A DNA stretch of 39,625 nt from Atribacteraceae bacterium (lineage in GTDB: Bacteria; Atribacterota; Atribacteria; Atribacterales; Atribacteraceae): assembly GCA_035477455.1 (NCBI GenBank), contig DATIKP010000172.1, positions 1 to 39,625 of the forward strand. Direction: 5' to 3'. This document shows positions 16,210-25,037 of this stretch, in pieces. Position numbers and translations under genes: made by a program. How positions within the stretch are numbered: position 1 is the first letter of the stretch; every line of letters starts with the position of its first letter. The notes under the pieces are model-generated. The model worked only from the letters and a program-made list of their open reading frames with translations. It was not told the DNA's origin and did no database searches.

Positions 16210-16767
16210 TTATCCCGCGAAAAAAGTCTTCGCAGCCTGCCTGATATCCAAAAGACAGGACGCACACCCGGCAATTTCGCCCTTTCGGTCGAATCCGCGA
16301 AAGACCAGTTCCCCCGTGTATGCACAGTTGAAACTGTCAAAAAAATACCGAGTGGTCAGGATCACCCCCGCAAAGAGTTTCTTTCCCCCCGTCGCCCCGA
16401 CCGAAAGCAGGAAACCTTTTTTCGGCGGGTAATCCTGCTTGAGGAAATATTTACGCGACCAGAGAAACTGGGTCCGGTCAACCAGCGTTTTCAGTGAAGC
16501 GGGAAGTCCATAGAAGAAAACCGGAGTGGCGACAACGATACGGTCTGCCCCCAGTATGTCTCCGGCGACACGCTCCATGTCGTCGTCAATGACGCACTCC
16601 CCGGTTCTTTCACAAACCCGACAACCCCGGCAGGAGTGAATGCGCAACTCGGAGGGGATAACCAGCGTTAGTTGGAAGCCTTCCCCGGCTTCGGCCAGGA
16701 AGGTATCGAGCATCACTTCAGTATTGCCTCCCCGACGGGGGCTCCCCATGATGGCGAAGATGTTCAT
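16210..16767 (-). CDS. NADPH-dependent FMN reductase / iron-sulfur flavoprotein-like
   Basis: A 185-residue flavodoxin-fold protein. It begins MNIFAIMGSPRRGGNTEVMLDTFL, the FMN phosphate-binding loop GSPRRGGNT being typical, followed by the cysteine cluster SCRGCRVCERTGEC (about residues 49-62), which matches the CxxCxxC pattern of archaeal-type iron-sulfur flavoproteins, and the ATPVFFYGLPASLKTLVDR FMN-ring region. Family members shuttle electrons between ferredoxin-type donors and various acceptors; the partner here is unknown. Two further cysteines (GCASC) sit near the C-terminus. The ATG at 16767 follows gaaggga with an 8-nt spacer. It is convergent with mgtE and divergent from the glycerol-1-phosphate dehydrogenase gene. 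Confidence 0.85.
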   Translation of the reverse strand: MNIFAIMGSPRRGGNTEVMLDTFLAEAGEGFQLTLVIPSELRIHSCRGCRVCERTGECVIDDDMERVAGDILGADRIVVATPVFFYGLPASLKTLVDRTQFLWSRKYFLKQDYPPKKGFLLSVGATGGKKLFAGVILTTRYFFDSFNCAYTGELVFRGFDRKGEIAGCASCLLDIRQAAKTFFAG

Positions 16768-16951
16768 TGTTTTTATCCCTTCACCCAACCTTTAGCGAGC
16801 CTTCTCCCGGCAGCGGAAAAACGTATCCGATTCTGATACACTATGGGGAGCAACGGGTTTCCCGGTTCCTCCGGCGGTTCCTCTCTCGCGCCCAAAGCGC
16901 CGGGCCGAACCGGACCGGACCGGACCATACCTGAATCGGAGGGTGAATTCA

Positions 16952-18295
16952 GTGATCAATGACCTGTTTTTTTTCGAAAGGGAATCGACATTTTCCTGCC
17001 GCTGCGGGAAAACCCATCATATACCAGTCCGCCGTACCCTGCTCGGCAATGATGTGCTCAAGCGCATTCCCTCCGTTCTTCACGAACTGGTTTCCCCGAC
17101 GAAGATCCTCTTGGTGGCCGATGAAAACACCTACGCCGCCTGCGGGGAAAAGGTGGAGCGAATCCTCGTCGGCCACCGCTTCAAGACCATCACCGCGTGC
17201 CTGAAAAAACAAGACCGTTTCGCTTTTCTCGAACCGGACGAGGAGGCCCGCAGCCAATTGGGACAGTTTCTGCATCAGGATCCCGACCTGATTTTGGCCG
17301 TAGGTTCCGGAGTGATCAACGATCTGGTCAAGTTCGTCAGTCACCGGATCGGCATTCCTTACGCGGTGGTGGCCACCGCCCCCTCGATGGACGGATACCC
17401 CTCCCCCGGAGCTCCCATGCTCGTGGGGGGCTACAAAGAGACTCTACCGGCTTCACCTCCCCAGGCTATCTTCATGGACCTCGCCATCCTGTGTGCGGCC
17501 CCCCTTGAACTAATCCAGTCCGGGTTTGCCGACCTGATCGGAAAAATCACCGCCAATGCCGACTGGGAACTGCGCCGTTACCTGCTGGGTGAAGACGTGT
17601 GCGAATACACCTGGGAACTGGTGGAAGGGGCCCTCAACCTTCTGGAAGAAAAAGCCGAGGCGATCGGCCGCCGCGACCCGGACGCTGTTTACGCTTTGGC
17701 TGTCGCTCTGCTCAATTCCGGGTTCAGCATGGTTATTACCGGTGATTCCCGCCCGGCTTCCGGGGCGGAGCATCTAATCGCCCACTACCTGGAGATCATG
17801 AGTCTCCAGCAGGACCGGCATCCTTCGCTACACGGTTTACGAGTAGGTGCGGCGACCATCCTGGTGAAACGGATGTTCGACCACTTTCTCAGACACCTCC
17901 CTGATTTCGACTGGGAAAAACTTATGACCGGAACCATAAAGAAAGAAAGCTTTGATGAGGTCATGCTCCACTTTGGTCCGCTCTTCCCCTTCGTTGAACA
18001 GGAAGCCCGGGAGAAAGTCACCGGAGGTCTCCGCCTCGCCCGCCTTCCCAACCCGGCAACTATTGAAGAGATGAGGCGTTCCGTCGAAAAAACCCTCGCT
18101 CCGGTTCCCGATCCGAAAAAAACCCTGAAGCGGTGCGGAGCGCCGGTCACCTTCCAGGAACTGGGATTTCCGGAGACCTTACTCCGGAACGCCTGCCGCT
18201 TTTCCCGGTATGTCCGCGGCCGGATCACCCTGTTGGATCTTCTGGCCCAAGCAGACCTGCTCGACGAATACCTGGTGGAAGCCCTCGCTCGTTAA
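16952..18295 (+). CDS. araM: sn-Glycerol-1-phosphate dehydrogenase (AraM/EgsA family)
   Basis: This iron-containing alcohol dehydrogenase-fold enzyme reduces dihydroxyacetone phosphate to sn-glycerol-1-phosphate, the backbone enantiomer of archaeal lipids; Bacillus AraM is the known bacterial form. Seen here are the cysteine-bearing start CRCGKTHHIP, the nucleotide motif AVGSGVINDLVKF, the diagnostic ATAPSMDGYPSPGAPM (AraM usually SMDGYAS), the metal ligand region SGFADLIGK, the SRPASGAEHLIAHYLE histidine motif and HGLRVGAATI. I choose the GTG at 16952, with GGAGG 9 nt upstream; an in-frame GTG at 16943 lies right against that site. The resulting 447 residues is longer than archaeal homologues but near AraM. 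The gene stands alone; no geranylgeranyl/heptaprenylglyceryl phosphate synthase is in the window. Confidence 0.9.
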   Translation: MINDLFFFERESTFSCRCGKTHHIPVRRTLLGNDVLKRIPSVLHELVSPTKILLVADENTYAACGEKVERILVGHRFKTITACLKKQDRFAFLEPDEEARSQLGQFLHQDPDLILAVGSGVINDLVKFVSHRIGIPYAVVATAPSMDGYPSPGAPMLVGGYKETLPASPPQAIFMDLAILCAAPLELIQSGFADLIGKITANADWELRRYLLGEDVCEYTWELVEGALNLLEEKAEAIGRRDPDAVYALAVALLNSGFSMVITGDSRPASGAEHLIAHYLEIMSLQQDRHPSLHGLRVGAATILVKRMFDHFLRHLPDFDWEKLMTGTIKKESFDEVMLHFGPLFPFVEQEAREKVTGGLRLARLPNPATIEEMRRSVEKTLAPVPDPKKTLKRCGAPVTFQELGFPETLLRNACRFSRYVRGRITLLDLLAQADLLDEYLVEALAR

Positions 18296-18337
18296 AAAAA
18301 GCGGAGAGGCCGGGTCACTCACCCTTTCCCTCTCCGC
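18294..18337 (-). terminator. Intrinsic terminator for the minus-strand tlpA transcript
   Basis: On the minus strand GCGGAGAG pairs with CTCTCCGC (8 bp, 21-nt loop) and is followed at once by seven T's (complement of 18294-18300). The araM stop codon overlaps its T-tract on the other strand. Confidence 0.7.
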
Positions 18338-18386
18338 CACACATTCTAAAAACCCGGTGGACCGGCCGGGAGAAAATCCCCGGGCC

Positions 18387-18932
18387 TTAAAATATTTGAT
18401 TCAGGTACCATCCAAACACGGCTTCGTCCCTGTTCCCCAGCACTTCGTCTTGCACCTCGCCCCGCCGGTTGATGAAGACGTTGGCCGGAACACCGCCGGT
18501 AAAAAACTGCCGGTAGACGGTGCGGTCAAAATCGTTAAGAACCGGGAATGTCCATCCGTATCTGGTGCGAATCTGTCTGAGCTGGGCGCTGTTCGTTTCG
18601 ATACCGATACCCAACACCACCAACTCTTCAGTATCACGGTATCGATCGTAAAGCCGAGCGACTATCGGAGCCTGATCCGTACAAGCAGGACAACCAGGCC
18701 GGAAGAACACCAGCCAGACCGGTCTTCCCCGGAAATCGCTCAAGGACACCGTGCCGCCATCAATGTTGGGAAGGGTGAAGTTTACTGCGTCCGGTGATTC
18801 AATTGGTTCTTCCGGGGTGGGACTGGGAGTGGGAGTGGGCGTCGGCCCCATATTCAAACACCCGGAAAAAACAACCATAACCAGTACGAGCAATACGACC
18901 AGCCTACTCAGGTGAATCAGACGAAACTGCAT
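18387..18932 (-). CDS. TlpA-like thioredoxin-fold lipoprotein
   Basis: A 181-residue exported protein. A lipoprotein signal peptide (MQFRLIHLSRLVVLLVLVMV, then VFSGC with the lipidated Cys25) is followed by a Pro-Thr repeat linker (PTPTPTPSPTP), which would hold the domain off the membrane. The thioredoxin-like domain starts at about residue 50 and has the redox motif RPGCPAC (CPAC), a GIGIETN strand and a cis-Pro region GGVPANVFIN. This is the TlpA/ResA type of periplasmic thiol-disulfide reductase or AhpC/TSA-like domain, often serving cytochrome maturation or protein repair; the partner is unknown. The ATG at 18932 has GGGGGT 7 nt upstream. The lipobox position -3 is Phe, slightly unusual. 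Confidence 0.85.
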   Translation of the reverse strand: MQFRLIHLSRLVVLLVLVMVVFSGCLNMGPTPTPTPSPTPEEPIESPDAVNFTLPNIDGGTVSLSDFRGRPVWLVFFRPGCPACTDQAPIVARLYDRYRDTEELVVLGIGIETNSAQLRQIRTRYGWTFPVLNDFDRTVYRQFFTGGVPANVFINRRGEVQDEVLGNRDEAVFGWYLNQIF

Positions 18933-19004
18933 GCAAAATACCCCCTTTGTTCGTTTATGACTCCGCACACCCTTCAGAGAAACGGCAGGCGAACCCATCT
19001 TCTT

Positions 19005-19013
19005 ACTATACCA
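19005..19013 (-). promoter_or_regulatory. Possible extended -10 promoter for tlpA
   Basis: Minus-strand TGG-TATAGT (extended -10 pattern TGnTATAAT) lies about 75 nt upstream of the lipoprotein start, in the 158-bp gap after mtaB. No good -35 box precedes it. Confidence 0.35.
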
Positions 19014-19090
19014 TAGGTAACCGGGCCAGAACAGGTATTGTTCCTTCGTGAATGAAACGGCGGTCACGAACCGGTATGCCATTCCCGGGT

Positions 19091-20353
19091 TCAAATCAAC
19101 CGCCCGGTGAGCACTCCCCCTTCGACGCCTTCGACAAATACGTCAACGAGGTCCCCGGGTGACTCTTTCTCCACACCGTGAATGGTGACTCCAACGTATC
19201 GGTCACTGTGTCCGGCGGCCACTCCATCCCGCACTGACTCGATCAGGACGGGTACCGTTTTTCCCAGGAAGTGTTTTTGAAATGCCTCATGGCTTTTTTC
19301 GGCTAATTCCAGGATAATTTTCTTTCGCCTTCTTATTTCCTCTCTACCGATCCTCCCCTCGCGATCCAGAAGAAGCGCCGAAGTCCCGGGGCGGGGGGAA
19401 AAAACAAAGAGGTGGATCCGAGCAAAGTCCATCTCCCGGATGAAAGACGTCGTTTCTGTAAAGAGCGTTTTCGTCTCTCCGGGAAAACCGACCATCAGAT
19501 CGGTCGTCACTGCTGCCAACGGGCTGTGAAAGCGCAGGTGTTCCACGATGCGGGCATATTCTTTAACCGTATAGCCCCGGTTCATCAGGGTAAGAATCCG
19601 ATCGCTACCACTTTGCAGGGGGAGATGAAAATGCGGGCAGACCCGGTCTCCCAAAGCACAATAGCGCTCGATAAACGGTTTGGTCACCGCGAAAGGTTCC
19701 AGGGAACTCAGCCGAAAACGGACCCGGCCGGTCTCCCGCACCAGCCGCTCCAAGAGATCAATCAATCCGGGTTTGTAAAGGTCTTTCCCGTAATACCCCA
19801 CGTTGATTCCACACAGTACAATCTCCCGGTATCCCGCCTCCTCGAGAGTGCGAACAGACCGGAGAACCCGTTCCGGTGGAAGGCTAACGACCGGCCCTCT
19901 CAGGTGGGGAACGATACAGTAACTACAATAATGGTCACACCCGTCCTGAATTTTGAACCACACCCGGGCGCGAGTTCCCCGGGGGATCTCGGCTTGAACT
20001 GGTGCATACCCGTCAGATCCGCTGAAGCGACTCAGTAGCTCTTCGATTTTGTCCGGAGAGGAAAGAACTTCGACCCGCTGGTCAAAGGATGAACGATCCG
20101 GGGGGGACAGTCTGCGAGCCAGGCAACCAGTCAATATAACCCGGGCATCGGGATTGGCTCGGAGCACTCGACACACGAACTGGCTGGATTTGCGTTCCGC
20201 TTCCCGGGTACCCGCACAGGAGTTGATCACATACACATCAGCCCGCTCCCAGAAAGAAACCGTCTCCCAACCGGTATTCCGGATACTGGTCAAAAACAGG
20301 TCGCTATCGGCCTGGTTGACCTTACAACCAAGGGTTTTCAGGGCAACTTTCAA
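19091..20353 (-). CDS. mtaB: tRNA t6A37 methylthiotransferase MtaB
   Basis: A radical-SAM enzyme that adds a methylthio group to t6A37 of tRNAs reading ANN codons, making ms2t6A; it therefore acts on the product of the pathway that includes tsaC at the left edge. The N-terminal UPF0004 domain carries the three cluster cysteines (KTLGCKVNQ, INSCAGTREAE, LTGCLARR). The radical SAM motif is CDHYCSYC, and a C-terminal TRAM domain (LGKTVPVLIES to the end) binds tRNA. I choose the TTG at 20353 because GGAAGA lies 5 nt upstream and the protein then opens MKVALKTLGCKVNQ as in the family. This makes a 32-bp overlap with rsmE, which suggests translational coupling. The 420-residue length is normal. Confidence 0.92.
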   Translation of the reverse strand: MKVALKTLGCKVNQADSDLFLTSIRNTGWETVSFWERADVYVINSCAGTREAERKSSQFVCRVLRANPDARVILTGCLARRLSPPDRSSFDQRVEVLSSPDKIEELLSRFSGSDGYAPVQAEIPRGTRARVWFKIQDGCDHYCSYCIVPHLRGPVVSLPPERVLRSVRTLEEAGYREIVLCGINVGYYGKDLYKPGLIDLLERLVRETGRVRFRLSSLEPFAVTKPFIERYCALGDRVCPHFHLPLQSGSDRILTLMNRGYTVKEYARIVEHLRFHSPLAAVTTDLMVGFPGETKTLFTETTSFIREMDFARIHLFVFSPRPGTSALLLDREGRIGREEIRRRKKIILELAEKSHEAFQKHFLGKTVPVLIESVRDGVAAGHSDRYVGVTIHGVEKESPGDLVDVFVEGVEGGVLTGRLI

Positions 20354-21077
20354 GGTCGTCTTCCAAAAAAGCGGACAAGAGGGAGGCTCCATAGAAGAGA
20401 GCCGTCTCACTGCGGAGGATGTCCTTCGTCAAGCGAACCGGTCTGGAACGCGGAAGACCGGCCAAAGTGGCTTTTTCCCCAGAAGTGAAGTCTCCTTCCG
20501 GCCCGATCACCAGCACTGCTCGGTCCCTGGCGCAATCGCCAAGCCTCCGCAATAAGGTCATGTCTTCATCGGGAAACGCCGGGTAGACTATGCCGCCCTC
20601 CTGAATGAGATACCTGATGAAGTCCTCCCACCGTTCCAGCCAGAGCAGGCGGGGCAGAACCGTTTTCCCCGTCTGTTTCCCGGCTTCCCGGATTATTTTT
20701 TCCATCCGTGCGAGGTGATTCACGGTGAGGGATTGGCGGATGCTGTGCGCCGCAGGAAAAAAAACGATTTCTCCGGCACCCAGTTCAGTCATTTTCTCCA
20801 CGGCCCAGTCCAAGCGGTTTTGGCTTTTGATCAGAGCCAGACAACAACAGAGCAAAGAGGGCGTTTGGGGTACAGGGCGGTTTTCGACAATGTCCAGTAA
20901 AGCGCGTTCCTCCCGCCACCCCTGTAAGACGGCCGTAACCACGGAACCCTTCCCGTCACTTAAAACCACTTCCGCACCGGGCTTTACCCGATCGGAACGC
21001 AGGTGACGGCTTTCCTCCGGCCGCAGCAGAATTCGACGGTCTTTTTTCAATGATGGGGCAAAATAGTACCGAGCCAT
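20322..21077 (-). CDS. rsmE: 16S rRNA (uracil-1498-N3)-methyltransferase RsmE
   Basis: A 251-residue SPOUT-family methyltransferase that modifies U1498 in the decoding region of 16S rRNA using SAM. The N-terminal PUA-like domain is about residues 1-70 (MARYYFAPSL, EESRHLRSDRVKPGAEVVLSDGKG). The knotted C-terminal domain contains QNRLDWAVEKMTELGAGEIVFFPA, the SAM-binding LVIGPEGDFTSGEKA and the knot segment RLTKDILRSETALFYGASLL. It sits 7 bp downstream of dnaJ and overlaps mtaB. The order dnaJ-rsmE-mtaB recalls the dnaJ-prmA-rsmE-mtaB order in many bacteria, without prmA. Confidence 0.95.
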   Translation of the reverse strand: MARYYFAPSLKKDRRILLRPEESRHLRSDRVKPGAEVVLSDGKGSVVTAVLQGWREERALLDIVENRPVPQTPSLLCCCLALIKSQNRLDWAVEKMTELGAGEIVFFPAAHSIRQSLTVNHLARMEKIIREAGKQTGKTVLPRLLWLERWEDFIRYLIQEGGIVYPAFPDEDMTLLRRLGDCARDRAVLVIGPEGDFTSGEKATLAGLPRSRPVRLTKDILRSETALFYGASLLSAFLEDDLESCPENPWL

Positions 21078-21084
21078 TGCCGTC

Positions 21085-22248
21085 TCATTCTTCGGTATGC
21101 GTAAAAGCTTCTTTCAGGCGGTCAAAAATACCTCCCTGTTTCTTGTTCCCGTTAGTCGGGGCCGTCTTCACCCGTTCGAACTGAAGCAACTGTTCGAGGA
21201 GACGTCGGTGTTCCCCGGTGACATGACGGGGAACCCGAAGCTGTACCCGAATCACTTCATCGCCTTGTCTGCCGGTTTGGGGGTCAACCAATCCTTTTCC
21301 CCGCAATCGTAACAAGGTGTTTCCTTCAGTTCCCGCAGGAACCCGGATCGTTTCCTGGCCATGCAGCGTAGGTACTTCAACTTCCTCCCCCAAGACCAGT
21401 TGCGGGTAGGAAAGCTCCAATTCAAAGTAGATGTCTTTCCCCTTGCGGGTCAGTTCCTTGTGCGGGTTGACCTTGATCTGCAAAAACAAGTCACCGGGCG
21501 GTCCCTGATTGGGACTGGCCTCCCCCTCTCCGCTTATCCGTAAACGATAACCGGTATCGACACCGGGAGGAATCTTGATCTTGATTTTACGTTCTTTGCG
21601 GTGTTTTCCTGACCCACGGCAGGTTGCACACTTGTCTTCAGCCATCCAACCACGCGCTTGACAATAGGTACAGGGCCGCGCGACGGTCATCGAGCCAAAA
21701 AACGAAGTCTGGGTATGGCGAGTTTCACCGGTTCCCCGACAGTGGGAGCAGGACGTTTTTTTCTTTCCTCCGATCCCTTGACAATCCGGACAAATCTCCG
21801 ATCTCTGGAAACTCAACTCTTTTTCCACACCGAACGCCGCCTCGAGAAACTCCAGGGTCACTTCGAGATCAATATCCATCCCCTTCGTGACATAGGTCGA
21901 GCGTTCTTGGTTCCGGGTCCGGGTACTTCCTCCAAAAAACATATCAAAAATATCACCGAAGCCGGAAAAATTACCGAACGGGTCAAAATTTTGCCCGTAT
22001 CCTCCCTGTCCCGTCACGGAAGAGCGATCAAACGCGGCATGACCAAAACGGTCATAGGTCGTCCGTTTTTCCGGGTCGGAGAGAATCTGGTAGGCTTCGT
22101 TAATTTCCTTGAAGCGAGCCGCCGAATCCTTGTTCCCGGAATTGACATCGGGGTGGTGTCTGCGGGCCAGACGCCGGAACGATTTCTTAATCTCTTCCGG
22201 GGATGCGGTACGCTCTACCTCCAGAACTTCATAATAATCCCTTTTCAT
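21085..22248 (-). CDS. dnaJ: Chaperone DnaJ (Hsp40)
   Basis: A 387-residue type I DnaJ that delivers substrates to DnaK and stimulates its ATPase. The J domain (1-70) has the HPD tripeptide (RRHHPDVN). A Gly/Phe-rich region (about 75-110) follows, then four zinc-binding CxxCxGxG-type repeats (CPDCQGIG, CSHCRGTG, CTYCQARG with a less usual second Gly replaced, CATCRGSG) and the C-terminal substrate-binding domains. It has its own candidate promoter upstream but follows dnaK by 158 bp. Confidence 0.96.
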   Translation of the reverse strand: MKRDYYEVLEVERTASPEEIKKSFRRLARRHHPDVNSGNKDSAARFKEINEAYQILSDPEKRTTYDRFGHAAFDRSSVTGQGGYGQNFDPFGNFSGFGDIFDMFFGGSTRTRNQERSTYVTKGMDIDLEVTLEFLEAAFGVEKELSFQRSEICPDCQGIGGKKKTSCSHCRGTGETRHTQTSFFGSMTVARPCTYCQARGWMAEDKCATCRGSGKHRKERKIKIKIPPGVDTGYRLRISGEGEASPNQGPPGDLFLQIKVNPHKELTRKGKDIYFELELSYPQLVLGEEVEVPTLHGQETIRVPAGTEGNTLLRLRGKGLVDPQTGRQGDEVIRVQLRVPRHVTGEHRRLLEQLLQFERVKTAPTNGNKKQGGIFDRLKEAFTHTEE

Positions 22249-22285
22249 AAAAAACCACCTTTAGCAATAGATCCACACTTCATGT

Positions 22286-22316
22286 ATTATACCGCTAAGA
22301 GGCAAGAGTTGGTCAA
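22286..22316 (-). promoter_or_regulatory. Possible promoter for dnaJ
   Basis: Minus strand TTGACC (22316-22311) and perfect TATAAT (22291-22286), but the spacer is 19 bp, longer than optimal. No CIRCE inverted repeat is present nearby. Confidence 0.4.
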
Positions 22317-22406
22317 TGTCCCTCTTGGTACAGGATAGTACGCTTGGTTGACGTCAAGCCCCGGACTTCCAATCGGAGCCGGTAAGCCGGGGCCGCTGGT
22401 TTTGAT

Positions 22407-24329
22407 TTACTTGTTTTCCTCATCGACGACCCGGTAGTCAGCGTCGACAACATTCTCGTCCTCACGCGACCCTGCTCCGCCGGAGGGCCGTTCCCCGGCA
22501 CCACCTGCGGTAGATCCGGACGAGGCGGTTTTCTGATACAGTTCCTGAGCCATGGCATGGGCAACGTTTTGAAGTTCCTCGGTCTTCCGCCGGATATCGG
22601 GAATGTCTGATCCCCGCAGAGCTTCCCGGAGATCTTTAACCGCACTCTCCACCCGGGATTTCGTTTCCGGCGACACATTACCCCCGGATTCGCGTAGTGT
22701 TTTCTCCGCTGAATAGGCTAGATTATCGGCCTGATTCTTTGCTCCGACTTCTTCCTTTTTTCGCCGGTCTTCTTCGGCGTGAATTTCCGACTCCCGGATC
22801 ATCCGCTCGATATCTTCTCTGTTCAAACCGCTGGAGGCCTTGATGGTAATCGCCTGTTCCCGCCCCGTCGCGGTATCCTTCGCCGACACGTGCAGGATAC
22901 CGTCGGCATCGATATCGAACTTAACCTCGACCTGCGGAACTCCCCGGGGAGCCGAGGGAATGCCGGTCAACTGGAACCGTCCCAGGGAAACGTTGTCTGG
23001 TGCCATCGGTCGTTCCCCCTGCAGGACATGGATTTCCACGGTGGTCTGGCTGTCGGCGGCTGTCGTAAATACCTGGCTCTTGGAAACCGGAACCGTCGTG
23101 TTCCGTTCGATGATTTTGGTGTAAACAGCGCCCATGGTCTCGATACCCAGAGAAAGCGGCGTGACGTCGAGAAGCAGGACATCCTTGACGTCCCCCTTCA
23201 ACACCCCGCCCTGAATCGCCGCGCCGATAGCGACCACCTCGTCCGGGTTGACCCCTTTCCGGGGTTCTTTTTTGAAAATCTGCTCGACAATCTCCTGAAC
23301 CTTGGGCATTCTGGTCATGCCCCCCACAAGGACAACCTCGTTGATTTTATCCGGCTTCAAGTCAGCGTCCCGCAGGGCAGCCTCACATGGACTCATGGTC
23401 CGCTCGATAAGATCCATGGTCAGTTGTTCGAGCTTACCCCGGGTCAGAGTCATGACCAGATGTTTCGGACCGCTCGCGTCCGCGGTGATGAACGGCAGAT
23501 TGATTTCAGTCTGGACCGAGCTGGAAAGCTCCATCTTAGCCTTCTCCGCAGCTTCCTTCAGACGCTGCAACGCCATTTGGTCCCCCCGCAAATCAATCCC
23601 CTGATCTTTGCGGAACTCTTCAATAATATGGTTCATCACCCGCTGGTCGAAATCGTCACCGCCCAGGAACGTGTCACCCGAGGTTGATTTAACCTCGAAA
23701 ACCCCTTCGCCGATTTCCAAAATGGAAACGTCGAACGTACCTCCGCCCAGGTCGTACACCGTGATCGTTTCTTCCTTCCCCTTCCCCAAACCGTAGGCCA
23801 GGGAGGCGGCCGTCGGTTCGTTGATGATCCGCTTGACTTCAAGGCCGGCAATTTTTCCGGCGTCTTTCGTCGCCTGGCGCTGGCTGTCGTTGAAGTATGC
23901 CGGAACGGTAATCACCGCTTCGGTGATTTTCTCCCCCAGATAATCCTCCGCATCTTCTTTGAGCTTCCGAAGGATCATCGCTGAGATCTCGGGCGGGGTA
24001 TAGCTCTTATCACCGATCTTCACCGCAACTTCGCCGTGTTTTCCGGGAACGATTTCATAGGGAAGCACCTTTTTCGCCTTGCTGATCTCCTCATCCTCAT
24101 AGCGTCGTCCCATGAGCCGCTTGATGGAGAAAACCGTATTGCGGGGGTTCGTAATGGCCTGACGTTTTGCGAGTTGCCCGACCAGAATTTCACCGTTTTT
24201 CGCAAAAGCGACGATGGACGGCGTCAACCGCGATCCCTCTTTGTTGGGTATGATAACCGGCTGTCCACCTTCCATGTAGGAAACAGCCGAGTTGGTTGTG
24301 CCCAGATCAATACCGATCACTCGTGCCAT
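22407..24329 (-). CDS. dnaK: Chaperone DnaK (Hsp70)
   Basis: A 640-residue ATP-dependent Hsp70. It contains the three Hsp70 signatures: [14 protein letters not shown] near the N-terminus, [14 protein letters not shown] in the middle of the ATPase domain, and [14 protein letters not shown]; then the linker [16 protein letters not shown] and the beta-sandwich peptide-binding domain, and a helical lid ending in a Gly-rich tail and the acidic [14 protein letters not shown]. The gene is 20 bp downstream of grpE and shares its promoter. Confidence 0.98.
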   Translation of the reverse strand: MARVIGIDLGTTNSAVSYMEGGQPVIIPNKEGSRLTPSIVAFAKNGEILVGQLAKRQAITNPRNTVFSIKRLMGRRYEDEEISKAKKVLPYEIVPGKHGEVAVKIGDKSYTPPEISAMILRKLKEDAEDYLGEKITEAVITVPAYFNDSQRQATKDAGKIAGLEVKRIINEPTAASLAYGLGKGKEETITVYDLGGGTFDVSILEIGEGVFEVKSTSGDTFLGGDDFDQRVMNHIIEEFRKDQGIDLRGDQMALQRLKEAAEKAKMELSSSVQTEINLPFITADASGPKHLVMTLTRGKLEQLTMDLIERTMSPCEAALRDADLKPDKINEVVLVGGMTRMPKVQEIVEQIFKKEPRKGVNPDEVVAIGAAIQGGVLKGDVKDVLLLDVTPLSLGIETMGAVYTKIIERNTTVPVSKSQVFTTAADSQTTVEIHVLQGERPMAPDNVSLGRFQLTGIPSAPRGVPQVEVKFDIDADGILHVSAKDTATGREQAITIKASSGLNREDIERMIRESEIHAEEDRRKKEEVGAKNQADNLAYSAEKTLRESGGNVSPETKSRVESAVKDLREALRGSDIPDIRRKTEELQNVAHAMAQELYQKTASSGSTAGGAGERPSGGAGSREDENVVDADYRVVDEENK

Positions 24330-24349
24330 AATTTCCGACCTCCTTCTTC

Positions 24350-24943
24350 TCAGGCGAATTTATCCACGTCGCTTCGATTGACCTTGACCTGTGCCGCTCG
24401 AAGCATTTCTTCGTGAAATAGATATCCCTTGCGAATTTCCTCCACCACTGCATAGTCCTCATGACCGGGCGAGGAAACCATCATCACTGCCTCGTGATAC
24501 TTGGGATCGAACTTCTCCCCGACCGAAACGGTCGGCCTGACTCCCATCTTTTCCAACGTATTCATCATCTTTCGGTAAATCAATTCAAAACCTTCCAGGA
24601 ACAAGAGACCTGCCGCGTGTTTCCGGCTCTCCTCAAGCGCTTTTTCCATGTCATCGACCAGGGGTAAAAACTGAACAATCAAGTCTCGGTTCGCCCCCTG
24701 GATGAAATTCTGACGGTTCTGGATCTCCCGCTTTTGGAAATTTTCAAAATCAGCCTTCAACCGCTTTAGATTATCAAGATATTCATCGGCTTTGCGCCGG
24801 TTCTCTTCGGATATTCTCTGTTGTTCCTCGAGCGCTTTTCTCAAATCGTCTATATCCGCTCGCACCTGTGTCTCTTCGTTTTCAAGTTCCAAAGAAGGTC
24901 TCGGAGGCTCATCTCCTGCCAGGTTGAACTTCCCTTCATTCAT
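24350..24943 (-). CDS. grpE: Nucleotide exchange factor GrpE
   Basis: A 197-residue GrpE that releases ADP from DnaK. A long N-terminal coiled coil ([27 protein letters not shown], about residues 28-65) leads into the [11 protein letters not shown] helix and the C-terminal beta domain with [20 protein letters not shown] and [23 protein letters not shown]. It is the first gene of the grpE-dnaK pair; hrcA, which often precedes it, is replaced here by a Lon-like protease gene 83 bp upstream. Confidence 0.95.
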   Translation of the reverse strand: MNEGKFNLAGDEPPRPSLELENEETQVRADIDDLRKALEEQQRISEENRRKADEYLDNLKRLKADFENFQKREIQNRQNFIQGANRDLIVQFLPLVDDMEKALEESRKHAAGLLFLEGFELIYRKMMNTLEKMGVRPTVSVGEKFDPKYHEAVMMVSSPGHEDYAVVEEIRKGYLFHEEMLRAAQVKVNRSDVDKFA

Positions 24944-25008
24944 TTATTTCACCGCCCTTTCCGGACCGCCATTGTGCTGTCTACGTTTTTACCTTCTTCG
25001 ACTATCAA

Positions 25009-25037
25009 ATTTAATCACCTTGTCATTCATTTGTCAA
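25009..25037 (-). promoter_or_regulatory. Predicted promoter of grpE-dnaK
   Basis: Minus strand: perfect TTGACA (25037-25032), 17-bp spacer, TTAAAT (25014-25009). The -35 box lies inside the last codons of the Lon-like gene. No CIRCE element is visible, so HrcA control is not supported. Confidence 0.55.

Noticed and set aside
16900-16927. Tandem 'cggac' repeats before the G1P dehydrogenase gene
   Set aside because: Only three short units; likely chance in GC-rich DNA.
22340-22400. CCCCGG/CCGGGG hairpin between dnaK and dnaJ
   Set aside because: Neither side has a T-tract, so it is not supported as a terminator.
22779-23687. 302-codon open frame antisense to dnaK
   Set aside because: Long antisense frames over dnaK are a known artefact of its codon bias; there is no start context.
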